A stretch of DNA of 64,000 nt from an uncultured Verrucomicrobiota bacterium. GTDB lineage: Bacteria; Verrucomicrobiota; Verrucomicrobiia; Opitutales; Opitutaceae. Below, piece by piece: positions 27,478 through 37,691 of this stretch. Made by a program: the position numbers and the translations under genes. The notes below the pieces were generated by a model. It worked only from the letters and a program-made list of their open reading frames with translations, did not search any database and was not told where the DNA came from. The stretch covers positions 1 through 64,000 of the forward strand of contig CAIVDS010000064.1 in the NCBI GenBank assembly GCA_903904685.1. Direction: 5' to 3'. The number at the start of each line of letters is the position of its first letter. Position 1 is the stretch's first letter.

Positions 27478-30400
27478 CTATTTTTGTTCGAAGCTCCAAG
27501 TTCCCCAGAGGCCGGGAGTGAGTTCGGCTTCGGTGGGGACGTCGGATACGATGGCTGTGGCTTTGTTCATCCAGTAGACCCGTTGGGTCGTTTGTTTGCC
27601 ATCGCCACGCAGAATACCGATGTCTCCCTTGATGCGCATTCCAGGCTTTGGATCGAGGCCAAGCACGGAAAGCGGCACTGCGATTGCGTAGTTCCCCGAG
27701 CCGTTGGCGATAAGCTCCACCTGGGCGCTCACGTCATCGACGCGATCGAGGGTGATTCCGTGCCAAGGCGCATTGAAGGGAACCTTGTCTTTGTCGGCGG
27801 TGCCGGGCACGACAGCGCGGTAAAGGAGCGCCCGCGTTTTGCCGCCGACCTGCGCCACCACCAGTCGCTCATCACCTGGGACGGCTCCAGCCCGTTTCGG
27901 ATCCGCTTTCGGGTCGGTGCCGATCATCAGGTCGAGCGCGCCGCCTGTCTTGAAGAGGCCGTTCGGCGCATCGCCCGCGTTTTTGAGAAGGTTCGCATCG
28001 TCCGTTCTCCATGCGACGAAAAGCTTCCCGCCGGCAACGGTCACGGCACCGCTCACGTTGTAGGGTTTCGAGTTCGAGTTGAACCAGGCGTTGGTGCCAC
28101 GGTGGTCGATCTCGGCCCATTGCGCATCGCTCCAGTCGCCAAGTTTGCCATCGAAAGCCGGGGCTGATGCGCGAAGCGAGACGGAGAGAATACCTGCGCC
28201 TTGCGCCGCCTGCCGAGACGCCTCCCGGCTAACAACGAAGTCGCGGGCTTGTTTGAGGTCGTCGGACGAGACTTGGATCGCTACGGGCGGGATGCGGCGA
28301 ATCGTGTCGATGTTATCGACGCGAGCGAACGTCGTCAGCCCACCGGTATTGATGTAGACTGTTCCGTCGGGACTTCCGGCGACAGTGGGGAAGAAGTTCT
28401 CGTCGTGGAGGGTTAGGTCGTTTAGCGACATGTTCCGCTCCACGAACGGCATCTCCCAAGGTTTGCCTTGGCGCATGTCCTGGAAAAGCTGGGCAACGAA
28501 GAGGCCGTCCTGGGTAAAGGCGTAGATGTTGCCTTGGTTGCTGTTGATGAAAAAGAGAGGACCGGCCTCGCCTTTCGGCGTCACCAAGCCGCCGAGGAGG
28601 CGCGTGGTTCCAATCAGCATCCCAGACTTGCTAGGAACCGGCGCATTGTGGGAGGGGTGAAGCCCCGGCCAGAGGGAAGGATAGCTCCATGCGGGTTGTC
28701 CATTGCGCGCACCACCGATGCCTAGTTTGGAGAAGGGCGGCGGCGGCGTTGTCATGACGAGACACCCGTCGGTGCCGATAAGGATTTGATCCCCGCCATC
28801 ACTGGCCGACCCTTGCGCCGGAGCGAGGATTTCGCCTGCGGCAAAATCATAAACGGGGACCCCGTTGTCGGTGAATTGGACCGGCTTGAAGCGCGTGGCC
28901 TTAAGCGCATCTTTGGAAACGCCAAAGCGGGCGGCGAGGAAGGAACCGTCGTCGCCGATGGTCATCCCGCCACCGCTTCCCGGCTGGATGGTGACCTCCT
29001 CAGGCTGGACCTGGCCATCGCCGTTGAGATCGCTCCAGATAAAGAACGCCGAATCCTTCGGGTGGTCCGCGTTCGGGTCGATCCCCTGGGGCCAACGGGA
29101 TTTAAACGCTTCTCCCTTGAGGATGTCCCAGCGATAAGCGTTGCCCGATCCAGCTACCGGGACGGCAATGTCGCCATTATCCAGAAAGAGGAATGTGGTA
29201 TCGTGACCGCTCGTCGCGACGCTGTTGTAGACATCGGTCAGGTAGCGGTGGCCGTTGATATAGAGAGGCGTTTCTGGCGGGCCGTCGCGGAAGGCCAATT
29301 TGAGGTTTGTGGCGCTCTCCCGATAAAAGACGCGGACCGGTTCGTTGGTTCCCTTCTTCCAGTCGAGACGAAACTCCATCCCATCGTAATAAAACCGGGT
29401 ATGGTCTTTCGGATCTAGGCTTCCACCGCCACCGTAGCGCGACGCGCCGTAAAAGGATTTCCAAAGAGTCCCGTCGGCATTCCAGACGCTGACGCGTTTG
29501 GGTTGGAAGTCGTCCTCGGTCACCCAAATGCGCCCATTGGAATCGACGGCAAGCCCTTTCGGATTGTTCATGTGGCGGGGATCATACGGCCCGGCCTCCG
29601 GCGCGCCGGGTTTGCCGATGATCGCCAGCGGCTTTCCTTCCGGGGAGAACACTTTTACTTGGTGGCTGTTTCCTCGGTCGGAGACATAAATCTTATCTGT
29701 TGAATCGAGGGTGATGCCGCGCGGATCCTCAAAGTTGGAAACCAAGGTTTCCGGCGTGGGAAGCTTGGCCGGAACGCCGTTCAGCGTGAAGCGCAGCAGC
29801 GATTTGCCGGAGATGGCCAGCAGCCGGCCCTGGCTGTCGAACGCCAAGACGCCGGGACTGGGCAGTGGCGGGGTTGCGAGGATTTTTCCCGCATCCGCAT
29901 CGATGAAGACGAGTTGGTTGAGCGCGGTCTGACTGAAGACCAGCGTGCCGTTGTGGACGGCGAGCCCTCCCAAAAGGCCCCTGTTAGGATCGTCATCTCC
30001 GGGTTTTCTGACCGCCAGTGGATCGCAAAGATAGGTGGGGGTAAGCACAGGCCTGTCCCCGCTTGCGGTAAGTTTGGTGAGCCGGATTTCGACCTTCCCG
30101 TCGACTCCATACTTTTTATTGCCGGTGAAGCTCGATGCTGCGTAGGCGTGGATGCCCGGCTTGGCGTTCGGACCCGCATCGCCCGCAAGGTAGTTGGCGC
30201 CGGTCCAAGAGCCGCCGATCCAACCGCGTCCGCCGATCTTTTTCCCATCGAGGTTTAACCACGCGAGGGCCGATCCCCCTTCGGCAACGGCAACGCCGAG
30301 ATAAACGAGCGGCTCGCCGCCCGGTGCTTTTGCGGCGGGAACGAAGAGGGCGCAGGAAGCGGGCGTATGATTGGTCAACCAACCGCCCGACCCGTCAGCT

Positions 30401-31821
30401 GTCCCCCACGGCGGAGTGCCAGGGGCGTAGACGGTCATCTCATAACGAAGGTCAAGCGGCTTGTGCCAGAGGCCGCGAACGGTGTAGGCGCCGGGCGCGA
30501 CTAAGGCAGACGGGATGCTGTAAAGACCGTGGTTGGCGGCCTCGGAATCGCGGCCCAAATCATCAGTGCCATCCCACCAGACCACGTTGTCACCCTTCGG
30601 AAACGGAGTTTGTGAAATGAGGTTGCGGATGCGCTTCCCGGAAGCGTCCTCAATGACCAGCGTCACCTCGCCATTGTCGGGGAGCGTGAAGCGGACCGGA
30701 ATCGGCGCATGGGCTTCCGCCGCCGGGGGAATGACGGCTGTTTGGAGAGTTGTGTTGTATAATGGCTCCAACGCCATCCATTCGCCAAGGCTTACCCGCT
30801 TGCCATTCCGCGAGCGCGAATTGGCCCCCGTTTCATCGAGCGCCGCCGTGAACCGAATACGGAGCGCGCGGGTCGTGACCGGCGCATCAAAAAAGACGGG
30901 CGCCAGATCAAGCTGCCCACCCTGCGGTTTCACGCCGGAAAGCGTCTGGAGTGTCTTCCAATCCGATTCATTCGCCTCGCGAGGATGCTTTGCCGCTGGC
31001 CCCGCGTAGGCCTGTATTTCTGCGGCGGCCCATTGGTTGCCCAGAAGGGCCACCCCTTGGAGCGTCACTGGTCCTGGCCAGACGAGCATCCCCCACTCCG
31101 GGTTTTCAGCGATGGTTTTCGGCCGGTCTCCGTCGCGCGACGATATGTTCTCCCATATCCCCTTGTTGATCGCATTCTCATCGTTGAGCCGGAAGGCATT
31201 CTGGTCCGAGGCGCTTGTCGTGGCGAGGGCCTGCGGCGCGAGATTCGCCAAACGGGCGGGAAAAATCGCGGCGGCGAGCTGCCCCGCGTAACTCCTGTCG
31301 TTTGGCTGCGCCGTATGGGTGAAGCGAATCGCCCGTGTCGTTACTGCGGTTGGCAGCGTCCAGAGCACGGCATCATCGGGTTCCGCCTCCGCATCCGACA
31401 CCTGGCCGGCTTTGAGCCGCTGCGCAGGGATCCACTGCGAGTCGTTGGCGAGGTCTCCAGGGTAGGTCATGCCGGGCTTTAGAACGCTCACCTGGCCTGC
31501 ACCCCGGATCAGGACCGATCCGATTGTCACCGGGTTGCCGAATCCGATCCGAAGGTAGCGAACGCCGGGAGTCTTCGAGTCGCCGAACTGGGGACGGCCA
31601 TCGGTCGGCACTTTTTTGCTCCAGAAATAATGAGCCGGCGTCGCGACACCGTGTCCATCAAGCCGGACAACCTCTTTCTCCACGCCGTTGACCCATTCGG
31701 AGTAGGTGATTGAGCCGAGATTGTTGGCATCCAGAACCATCGTCGCCGACGTATTCGGGGCGGCGAAGATCGAAACTGGAATGGCCAGACCAACAATAAA
31801 TGCGAGCAGGGGTATTTTCAT
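27478..31821 (-). CDS. Giant secreted protein: discoidin-like, FlgD-like, NHL propeller, CBM9-like
   Basis: A 1447-aa protein from the ATG at 31821, with a signal peptide (MKIPLLAFIVGLAIPVSIFA). In order: discoidin/F5-8-like segments (residues about 30-370, ending TTRALRIRFTA); a FlgD Ig-like domain (about 390-470; VVWWDGTDDLGRDSE); a long NHL-type beta-propeller (IKIYVSDRG-like repeats such as DKIYVSDRGNSHQVKVFSPE); an EF-hand-like loop DLNGDGQVQPEEV; and a C-terminal CBM9-like domain (from about 1210; FDGKLGDWSDAQWAEIDHRG). No catalytic domain is recognised. It is a parallel relative of the upstream gene (31853-35896). Probably exported and carbohydrate- or cell-surface-binding; function inferred only. 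Confidence 0.8.
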   Translation of the reverse strand: MKIPLLAFIVGLAIPVSIFAAPNTSATMVLDANNLGSITYSEWVNGVEKEVVRLDGHGVATPAHYFWSKKVPTDGRPQFGDSKTPGVRYLRIGFGNPVTIGSVLIRGAGQVSVLKPGMTYPGDLANDSQWIPAQRLKAGQVSDAEAEPDDAVLWTLPTAVTTRAIRFTHTAQPNDRSYAGQLAAAIFPARLANLAPQALATTSASDQNAFRLNDENAINKGIWENISSRDGDRPKTIAENPEWGMLVWPGPVTLQGVALLGNQWAAAEIQAYAGPAAKHPREANESDWKTLQTLSGVKPQGGQLDLAPVFFDAPVTTRALRIRFTAALDETGANSRSRNGKRVSLGEWMALEPLYNTTLQTAVIPPAAEAHAPIPVRFTLPDNGEVTLVIEDASGKRIRNLISQTPFPKGDNVVWWDGTDDLGRDSEAANHGLYSIPSALVAPGAYTVRGLWHKPLDLRYEMTVYAPGTPPWGTADGSGGWLTNHTPASCALFVPAAKAPGGEPLVYLGVAVAEGGSALAWLNLDGKKIGGRGWIGGSWTGANYLAGDAGPNAKPGIHAYAASSFTGNKKYGVDGKVEIRLTKLTASGDRPVLTPTYLCDPLAVRKPGDDDPNRGLLGGLAVHNGTLVFSQTALNQLVFIDADAGKILATPPLPSPGVLAFDSQGRLLAISGKSLLRFTLNGVPAKLPTPETLVSNFEDPRGITLDSTDKIYVSDRGNSHQVKVFSPEGKPLAIIGKPGAPEAGPYDPRHMNNPKGLAVDSNGRIWVTEDDFQPKRVSVWNADGTLWKSFYGASRYGGGGSLDPKDHTRFYYDGMEFRLDWKKGTNEPVRVFYRESATNLKLAFRDGPPETPLYINGHRYLTDVYNSVATSGHDTTFLFLDNGDIAVPVAGSGNAYRWDILKGEAFKSRWPQGIDPNADHPKDSAFFIWSDLNGDGQVQPEEVTIQPGSGGGMTIGDDGSFLAARFGVSKDALKATRFKPVQFTDNGVPVYDFAAGEILAPAQGSASDGGDQILIGTDGCLVMTTPPPPFSKLGIGGARNGQPAWSYPSLWPGLHPSHNAPVPSKSGMLIGTTRLLGGLVTPKGEAGPLFFINSNQGNIYAFTQDGLFVAQLFQDMRQGKPWEMPFVERNMSLNDLTLHDENFFPTVAGSPDGTVYINTGGLTTFARVDNIDTIRRIPPVAIQVSSDDLKQARDFVVSREASRQAAQGAGILSVSLRASAPAFDGKLGDWSDAQWAEIDHRGTNAWFNSNSKPYNVSGAVTVAGGKLFVAWRTDDANLLKNAGDAPNGLFKTGGALDLMIGTDPKADPKRAGAVPGDERLVVAQVGGKTRALLYRAVVPGTADKDKVPFNAPWHGITLDRVDDVSAQVELIANGSGNYAIAVPLSVLGLDPKPGMRIKGDIGILRGDGKQTTQRVYWMNKATAIVSDVPTEAELTPGLWGTWSFEQK

Positions 31822-31852
31822 GGAAAAAAGTTTGGTTGCCGTGCTTTGAATC

Positions 31853-34800
31853 TCACTTGATCTGCACCTCTCCCCAGTATTGCGGATAGAGCCATGCCTC
31901 GGTCGGAATATCATCGGTCATCGTGGTTTCGACATGTCCGCCGGAGTAGAGCCAGTTGCGCGAGACCGCCTGCAAACCTTGTGACTTGGCCCCGGAGAGC
32001 AGCACCTCCACGTCGCCCTTGATGGATACGCCGGACGTGATCGGGAATTCCACAAAGCTGCGCGGCACGGTCATCAGTGCCGTGTAGCCCTTGTTGTCGG
32101 CATCCGCCGTCAGCACCACCTTGCCGTCGGGAATGTCCCCGACAAAGTCGAACGACTTGGTGCCGGACGCCTGTGTGAAATAGGGCTTCGCCTGCTTGGC
32201 CTGCTTGGAAAGCGGCTTCATCGCGATCAACCGCGACTGGCCCTGCATCTTCGCCGCTAGGATGCGCAGATCGCCCAGCGCGGGTTTGTTGCGATTGCCC
32301 GAGGGGCCCAAATCAAGCCCCACCACATCCCCGCTTTTGAAAACCACATTTGCATCGTTCCCGTCGTTTCGCAGCGGAGTGTCGTCCGCGACATGGATCT
32401 TCGCATAGAGATTGTCTTTGTCGTAACCAACCTGCGCTGTCGCGAGCGGCGCCCCTGCTCTCATCAGTGTGGCCACCGGCGCGGAACTCCACGTCTCATC
32501 CCGGGTGATGTCCCCCGAAAGCGGCACGATCTGCAAATTCTGCGCCACCTGTGCCAGCGAAACCCCTTCATAGGTCTTGTCCAGTTTTACCGTCCCATGG
32601 AATCGCTGTTCACCGGACACTTTCAGGTTCTTGTCAAAGCCCTCCACGGCATAGATTCCGCCTTGGTCGTAGGCATAGACCTTCTTGAGCTTGTCGAAGG
32701 CCTGGACACGTCCGCTGAAGTTTTCACTTCCAAAGGTATAGGGCCCGGACGGAGCCAGATTGTTGGGATCGTTCATCAGCGTATCGACGTAGAACCCGTC
32801 GCTCGTGTAGAAATAAATCGGCCCCCACTCGCTGCACATGGAAACGTAGCTGTCGTCGATCAGGTCGTTCATCGACCATGTGTGATACATCTCACCCGGA
32901 TTGGGCATTGCGGTGGCCTTCCGTCCGGCGATCCAGAGCATCTTCCCGTCCGGTCCGTACTTGGCGAATTTGACGGCGTTGGATTCCGCCGTGTGACCAA
33001 GACCTTCCAGCATGCGTTTGGCCAGGTTCGTATCGGCGTAGGCGCACCATTGCGACTGGGGAATGCCCGGGAACATCGCCTCGATTTTCCCGGCAAGCGC
33101 GGGCGTCAAATGCGGAACGGTGGTCGTGATGCAGGTATAAAGATTCCCCGACTTGTCCACGCGGACGCCGACCGCGCCGCTCCGTGGACTTGTGCCCAAT
33201 CCTTTGAGTTTGCTGGGAATAAGGGCCGGCACGACGTAGGTGGCCTTGGCCGGATTCCATGAAATGGCCCCGTTGCTGGCGAAGCCCTCGGCGGGGATTT
33301 TCAAAATGCTGTTGGCCGTGGTGATCAGGTAGGCGTTCCCCTGGCGGTCCACCCACATGGTGCCGGCTCCCGCGGACACATTGGGCAACGGCTTGCCTTC
33401 GACGGTGTCGATGATCGTCACTTCGTCGGGCTGCATCTTGTTGTCACCATTGCGATCGATCCACATCTCGATGAACGCGGCCTTGGTTTCCGGTTTGCGC
33501 CGGTCACGGATGTTATAGACATCCAGATGGCCGACCGGTTTGATGCTGTCGCCTTCGATCAGGCAGACGGCATGCGGGTTGGAGTCCGCGATGAAATATT
33601 TCCGGCCATTTTCGAGTATGCTGATGCTGGGGAAACCTTCTCCGAACAACGTTCCGACACCTTCCATATTGCATTTTTGAGGCGCCCAATAGGCATCGGG
33701 GAGCCCGATTTCGCTCCCGGCTGGAACCGTCGCCCGCGCGAATCCTTCCGGTTCAAACGGATAATAGTTTGTCATGGGATCTTCCGGATCCGCTACGTTT
33801 TCGATTCCGTAACCCGGCCAGCCGAACCAACGCGTCAGCGTCTTGCCTGAAACCGCATCGATGCGGTTGAAAATTTTCGGAATCGAACTCTCGGCCACGA
33901 CCAACCCTCCTTGCTTGTCGGCCACGATTTGGGAAGGATCACGATAACTGGTGGGATCGTAGGCTCCAGACCACGGACGCCCACCAGGCTTGCCCAACGT
34001 GCGGACAAGCTTGCCGTCGGGTGAAAACGTCTTGATTTGCTGGCTTGCGCCCTCGTCGGTCACGGTGATTTTCCCCGAAGCATCCACCGCCACTCCCACC
34101 GGCGCTTCCAGCCCTGTGGTGACGACCGGTGTCGGCGCTCCCTCCGTACCCTTGAAGCGCACGATCTGCGCCGGCTGGTCGGTGCCAAAGCTCACGGCGT
34201 AAAGATTTCCCTTCGCGTCGAGCGCCAGGGCCCGCGGCCTCGGGCAATCGAGTTTACGGCTCAAAGCGCCAGATTCCGCATCAAGCACCTGAATGATATT
34301 CTGCGAATAGACCGCGGCAAACACCTCATTCGCGGTCGCCGCCAGGCCAAGGCACTCCGGTTCGGTGCCGTCTCCGGGCCGTGGCGTGCGTCCCATCCCG
34401 TTCACCCCACCCTCTGCGGGCAGACTGTTTGCCGGAGGCATGATCGCCGTGATCGTCGTGCTCGCCGTGCCGGGCATAATCGGCACCGATCCCTCTTTGT
34501 CATACAGTGCGAAAAGTCCTGTCGCCGTGTTGAGACGGCTCAACACGGGGTGCATGCCGTCATAAGCCGCGAAGAGATATTTGCCATTGGAAGCGATTGC
34601 TCGCGGTCCGAGGAATCCTCCCAGCACGAAAGGAGACGCCCGCCAGATCGTGTTTCCGGCGTAATCGATTTTCACCATTTGCCGCTGGGATTCCGCGCCT
34701 GTCCAGCCGAAGTAGATGCCGGTGTCATCCGCCGCCACCGCCGATGGCACGCCGTGATCGCCGCCCCAGCCTCCCTTGCCATCCTCGGTGGGATAAGGCG

Positions 34801-35896
34801 GATTGCCCGAGCAACCGACGAAGCCCACCAGCTTGATTTTCAATCCGTGCGAAAAATAAGCGGCCCAGTGATATTTGCCGGGCGTTTGTACGAACCCCCA
34901 CTGGTCGCGTCCATCCCAAAAAGCCGTGTATTTCCCCGCTTTCACCGGCTGCCCGCCGATCACCTCGCGGATCACCTCACCCTTTTCCCCCACGATGTTG
35001 ACCGAGAGTTTCCCATCCTCCGGCACCTTCACCGTGATCGGCACGCCCGTCGGCGCATCGGTGGCGACGGCCAGAGCCTCCTCCATGGTCACGTGTTTCG
35101 GTTTCACATTGCCCGTCGGGCTGAATTCCGTCTGTCCCCAGCATTGCCACTGCATGAAGGCGAAATCCCCGGGGCTGGCGGAGTAAACCGCATTGACGGC
35201 GTAGAACCATCCTGCGTTCGCCCAATGAAGCCCGAAAATCGTCGTCATGCGCGCCCCGGGCTTGAACGGGTTCTTGCCGCCGGGGACGTTCAACGCCGAC
35301 CACGGCAGCACCGACTGCAACACATACTGGTTCTCCGTTTCGGTGATCACGATCTTGCTGCCGGGCGGGTTGAATGCCTTTCCCTGGCTGCCGCCGTGCA
35401 TGCCGCCGTACTGGATGTTGATGAAGTTCTGCCCGTCGTCGGTGTTTTTCCAGAACGTGATATGACAAACCTGCTTGGAGGTGTGCATCACCGGATCGTT
35501 GTTGCTCAGAGGATAACCCAGCGACGGATCGGAACAAAGACGCAGCTCGATGATGTCGCCGACCCAGAAGGGATCGGTCAGGCCATTGTGATTGACAAGC
35601 TTGCGCCCGGGCAGACGCACCTTGGCATACACGTAAAGATTATCGTCGTCGTAGTTGAGCGCCAGGTTTGCGTGCAACTGCTTGGCCAGTTGCGCGGACA
35701 TCCATACCGGCTCCGCTCCGGACAGATCCCAGCCCGCATCGCTGCCGTCCATGGCGGGCGGTCCCTTCGGGACGGGGACTGCGCGCATCAAGCCTTCGGA
35801 AAGATCCACCGCATGTGCCGGCGGACAAAACAGCAACATCGCGCAAAGCGAGAGCAGAACACAGGGGCAGAACAACAGGAAGGCAGGGGATTTCAT
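31853..35896 (-). CDS. Giant secreted protein: CBM9-like, FlgD-like, NHL propeller
   Basis: A 1347-aa protein with a strong signal peptide (LLFCPCVLLSLCAMLLFCPP, then AHA). A CBM9-like domain (residues about 30-250; PPAMDGSDAGWDLSGAEPVW) is followed by a FlgD Ig-like domain (about 275-340; GKYTAFWDGRDQWGF), an NHL/propeller region with repeats such as VGVAVDASGKITVTDEGASQ, an EF-hand-like loop DRNGDNKMQPDEV, and another CBM9-like module near the C-terminus (VVGLDLGPSGNRNKPALGD). No catalytic motif is recognised. First gene of an operon with the second giant protein (31 bp gap) and the SGNH hydrolase. Similar giants are common in polysaccharide-degrading Verrucomicrobiota. Confidence 0.8.
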   Translation of the reverse strand: MKSPAFLLFCPCVLLSLCAMLLFCPPAHAVDLSEGLMRAVPVPKGPPAMDGSDAGWDLSGAEPVWMSAQLAKQLHANLALNYDDDNLYVYAKVRLPGRKLVNHNGLTDPFWVGDIIELRLCSDPSLGYPLSNNDPVMHTSKQVCHITFWKNTDDGQNFINIQYGGMHGGSQGKAFNPPGSKIVITETENQYVLQSVLPWSALNVPGGKNPFKPGARMTTIFGLHWANAGWFYAVNAVYSASPGDFAFMQWQCWGQTEFSPTGNVKPKHVTMEEALAVATDAPTGVPITVKVPEDGKLSVNIVGEKGEVIREVIGGQPVKAGKYTAFWDGRDQWGFVQTPGKYHWAAYFSHGLKIKLVGFVGCSGNPPYPTEDGKGGWGGDHGVPSAVAADDTGIYFGWTGAESQRQMVKIDYAGNTIWRASPFVLGGFLGPRAIASNGKYLFAAYDGMHPVLSRLNTATGLFALYDKEGSVPIMPGTASTTITAIMPPANSLPAEGGVNGMGRTPRPGDGTEPECLGLAATANEVFAAVYSQNIIQVLDAESGALSRKLDCPRPRALALDAKGNLYAVSFGTDQPAQIVRFKGTEGAPTPVVTTGLEAPVGVAVDASGKITVTDEGASQQIKTFSPDGKLVRTLGKPGGRPWSGAYDPTSYRDPSQIVADKQGGLVVAESSIPKIFNRIDAVSGKTLTRWFGWPGYGIENVADPEDPMTNYYPFEPEGFARATVPAGSEIGLPDAYWAPQKCNMEGVGTLFGEGFPSISILENGRKYFIADSNPHAVCLIEGDSIKPVGHLDVYNIRDRRKPETKAAFIEMWIDRNGDNKMQPDEVTIIDTVEGKPLPNVSAGAGTMWVDRQGNAYLITTANSILKIPAEGFASNGAISWNPAKATYVVPALIPSKLKGLGTSPRSGAVGVRVDKSGNLYTCITTTVPHLTPALAGKIEAMFPGIPQSQWCAYADTNLAKRMLEGLGHTAESNAVKFAKYGPDGKMLWIAGRKATAMPNPGEMYHTWSMNDLIDDSYVSMCSEWGPIYFYTSDGFYVDTLMNDPNNLAPSGPYTFGSENFSGRVQAFDKLKKVYAYDQGGIYAVEGFDKNLKVSGEQRFHGTVKLDKTYEGVSLAQVAQNLQIVPLSGDITRDETWSSAPVATLMRAGAPLATAQVGYDKDNLYAKIHVADDTPLRNDGNDANVVFKSGDVVGLDLGPSGNRNKPALGDLRILAAKMQGQSRLIAMKPLSKQAKQAKPYFTQASGTKSFDFVGDIPDGKVVLTADADNKGYTALMTVPRSFVEFPITSGVSIKGDVEVLLSGAKSQGLQAVSRNWLYSGGHVETTMTDDIPTEAWLYPQYWGEVQIK

Positions 35897-36311
35897 GGAT
35901 GGGAAGACCGATTGCGTATCACCGACGAGCGCCGGTGTGGAATACGCACGCGCCGCAAAGGGCAGCGTTTTTAATGGGAGTGGTCAAGGATGTCTTGGGA
36001 CGATTTCGTCCATCCTACGCCGAAGGACTATGGAATCTGGGCCGAAGCGATCCAGATCATCATCGACCAATTTCCCCCGCCTACCAGCACCTCGGCTACC
36101 GCCAAAAAGGGTCACACGGCAGGTGCGGGTTTATTGTTACGTCTGGGCAGATCGGTCACGGCAACCGAATCCATAATGGATGGCGGTAGCCCTTGGGTCG
36201 TCGAACGCCCTCCGTGTCTGCTCGTTCGCTTGAGAGAATGTTCCATCAACGACGACGCCTTCATTCCCACGGGAATGCCTTTGCTCTGCTCATGGATGAT
36301 CGGGAGACCCC
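35897..36311 (+). pseudogene. Intergenic stretch with a GDSL-hydrolase C-terminal relic
   Basis: No intact gene. On the plus strand 35990-36080 reads MSWDDFVHPTPKDYGIWAEA, then IQIIIDQF. This looks like block V of SGNH/GDSL hydrolases, where Asp and His lie in DxxHP and are followed by GYxxWAEAL. The frame has a stop just upstream (before WEWSR), and no other hydrolase block is seen, so only the gene's tail is left. The rest (36090-36311) shows nothing I can identify; it includes whatever promoter drives the minus-strand giant-protein operon. Confidence 0.5.
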
Positions 36312-37691
36312 TTAACGACGCCCCAAACTGATCGTGATCCGGTTGCCGGAAAGTTCCAGAAGCACCGGTGCGGCGAAGCCCCGAATTTCAATGCGGCCTG
36401 ATCCTTCGGCCGTGATCTCGACGGTTGAAGCCAACACTTCCATCCTGACCGTTGGACCACCGCTGGTGATGCGGAATCCCTCCGCTTCCAGAACCGTTCC
36501 GGCCAGAAGAAACAGTTGCACACTCCCGGCGCGGCGCAGGACGGCTCCGTAGCGGCCCTCAAAGCGGACTGCGGCGGTTACGAAAGCAAAGGCCTCCCGA
36601 TTCACAAAAACAAGGTCGTCAATACCCTCCCCGGTGATAGCCGCACCGATGGTCCTCCCCGCCTGGGTCAATGCTTTCGCCTCGGCGGGTTTGCGGCTTG
36701 CGGTCAGGGGTCGCAGGATGGCCAGATAGTGGTCCGGCTTTTCTGCTCTTACCATGAGGTGCCGGGTGGAGAAGCACTCGTCTGCCGGGCGGAGGACATT
36801 CCGGTGGTCTTCCTTGAATGAAAATCCGCCATTGTTCTCAGGCTGGGGCTCGGGCGCGGGCTTGTAATCATGGATCGGCAGATGCTCCACTTTTTCCTCG
36901 CAGAAGGTCTGGCCGGGAAAAAGCACCTGGAGATCGACCCCGAAACGCCCCTTGAAACGATAGCCGCTCTTGCCATCGCCGCTGTGGGCGTCGGATACCG
37001 CTTGCAGATGCCAGCGGCATGAAACTTCCTGCGAGAGTCTCAGATCGTCATGCATGACGACATACTCATCCCGCACGACCAGAATCGAACGCACATCGAC
37101 CGGATTGGGCTCCGCGAATCGGCGATGTGCAACCGGCACAAGCGTGTGATGACAAATATCGTTAAGGTAAATGGGGTCGCCCGGCTTGATCGCCAGCGGA
37201 TGAACGCCTTGGACAAACCCCAGTCCTGGAAGGGAGTGAAACCGCTCTACGTGTCCGGCAGACAGGGGCATCTCCGCATCATGGAAGGAGAGCGTGGTAT
37301 GGCGCCAGGTATCGCCCGCCTCGCCACCGTCGTAAATAAGCGGCCGGCTGCCGGCGAAGAGAATGATGCTGCCTTCCGTCCGGTGATAGCGATAACCGCC
37401 AGGTCCTTGTTTCAGCAGGAGGTAAAACTCATCGTCGGTGCCAAAATGGTCGCGAAACACCGCGCCGAATCCCTCCAACCGACGACTGGGCAACTCGGAC
37501 AGTTTGACTGGGCGGAGATCGTCTTCGGCCAGCGCTGCAAAAACAAGCGGAGCGTTGCCCGAATAGCCGCCGTTCTTTCCTCCTTCATTGTAGGCGGCCA
37601 GCAGCATGTCGCTGAAAGCGGGATCGCTCGCGCGATACATCTTGGCTGCGGCCGCGTAAATGCTCCGGCACCCATGGTCCCAGATGCGCAT
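36312..37691 (-). pseudogene. Heparinase II/III-like protein, C-terminal part after frameshift
   Basis: About 459 residues continuing the upstream frame at 37585-40566 after a one-base shift. Around 37658-37660 the minus strand reads GAG CAT TTA CGC; removing one T of the TTT gives E-H-Y-A-A-A-A-K and joins the frames without a gap. It begins IYAAAAKMYRASDPAFSDML, continues through the typical C-terminal beta-sandwich of heparinase II/III-like lyases (SRPLIYDGGEAGDTWRHTTL), and ends with a beta-rich domain. The ATG at 37691 is only a nominal start inside the overlap. Either a true inactivating indel or an assembly error; see the N-terminal part. Confidence 0.7.

Noticed and set aside
34037-35974. 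Plus-strand open frame of 645 codons opposite the giant propeller gene
   Set aside because: The minus-strand gene has signal peptide and domain patterns; this frame has none and is Arg/His-rich.
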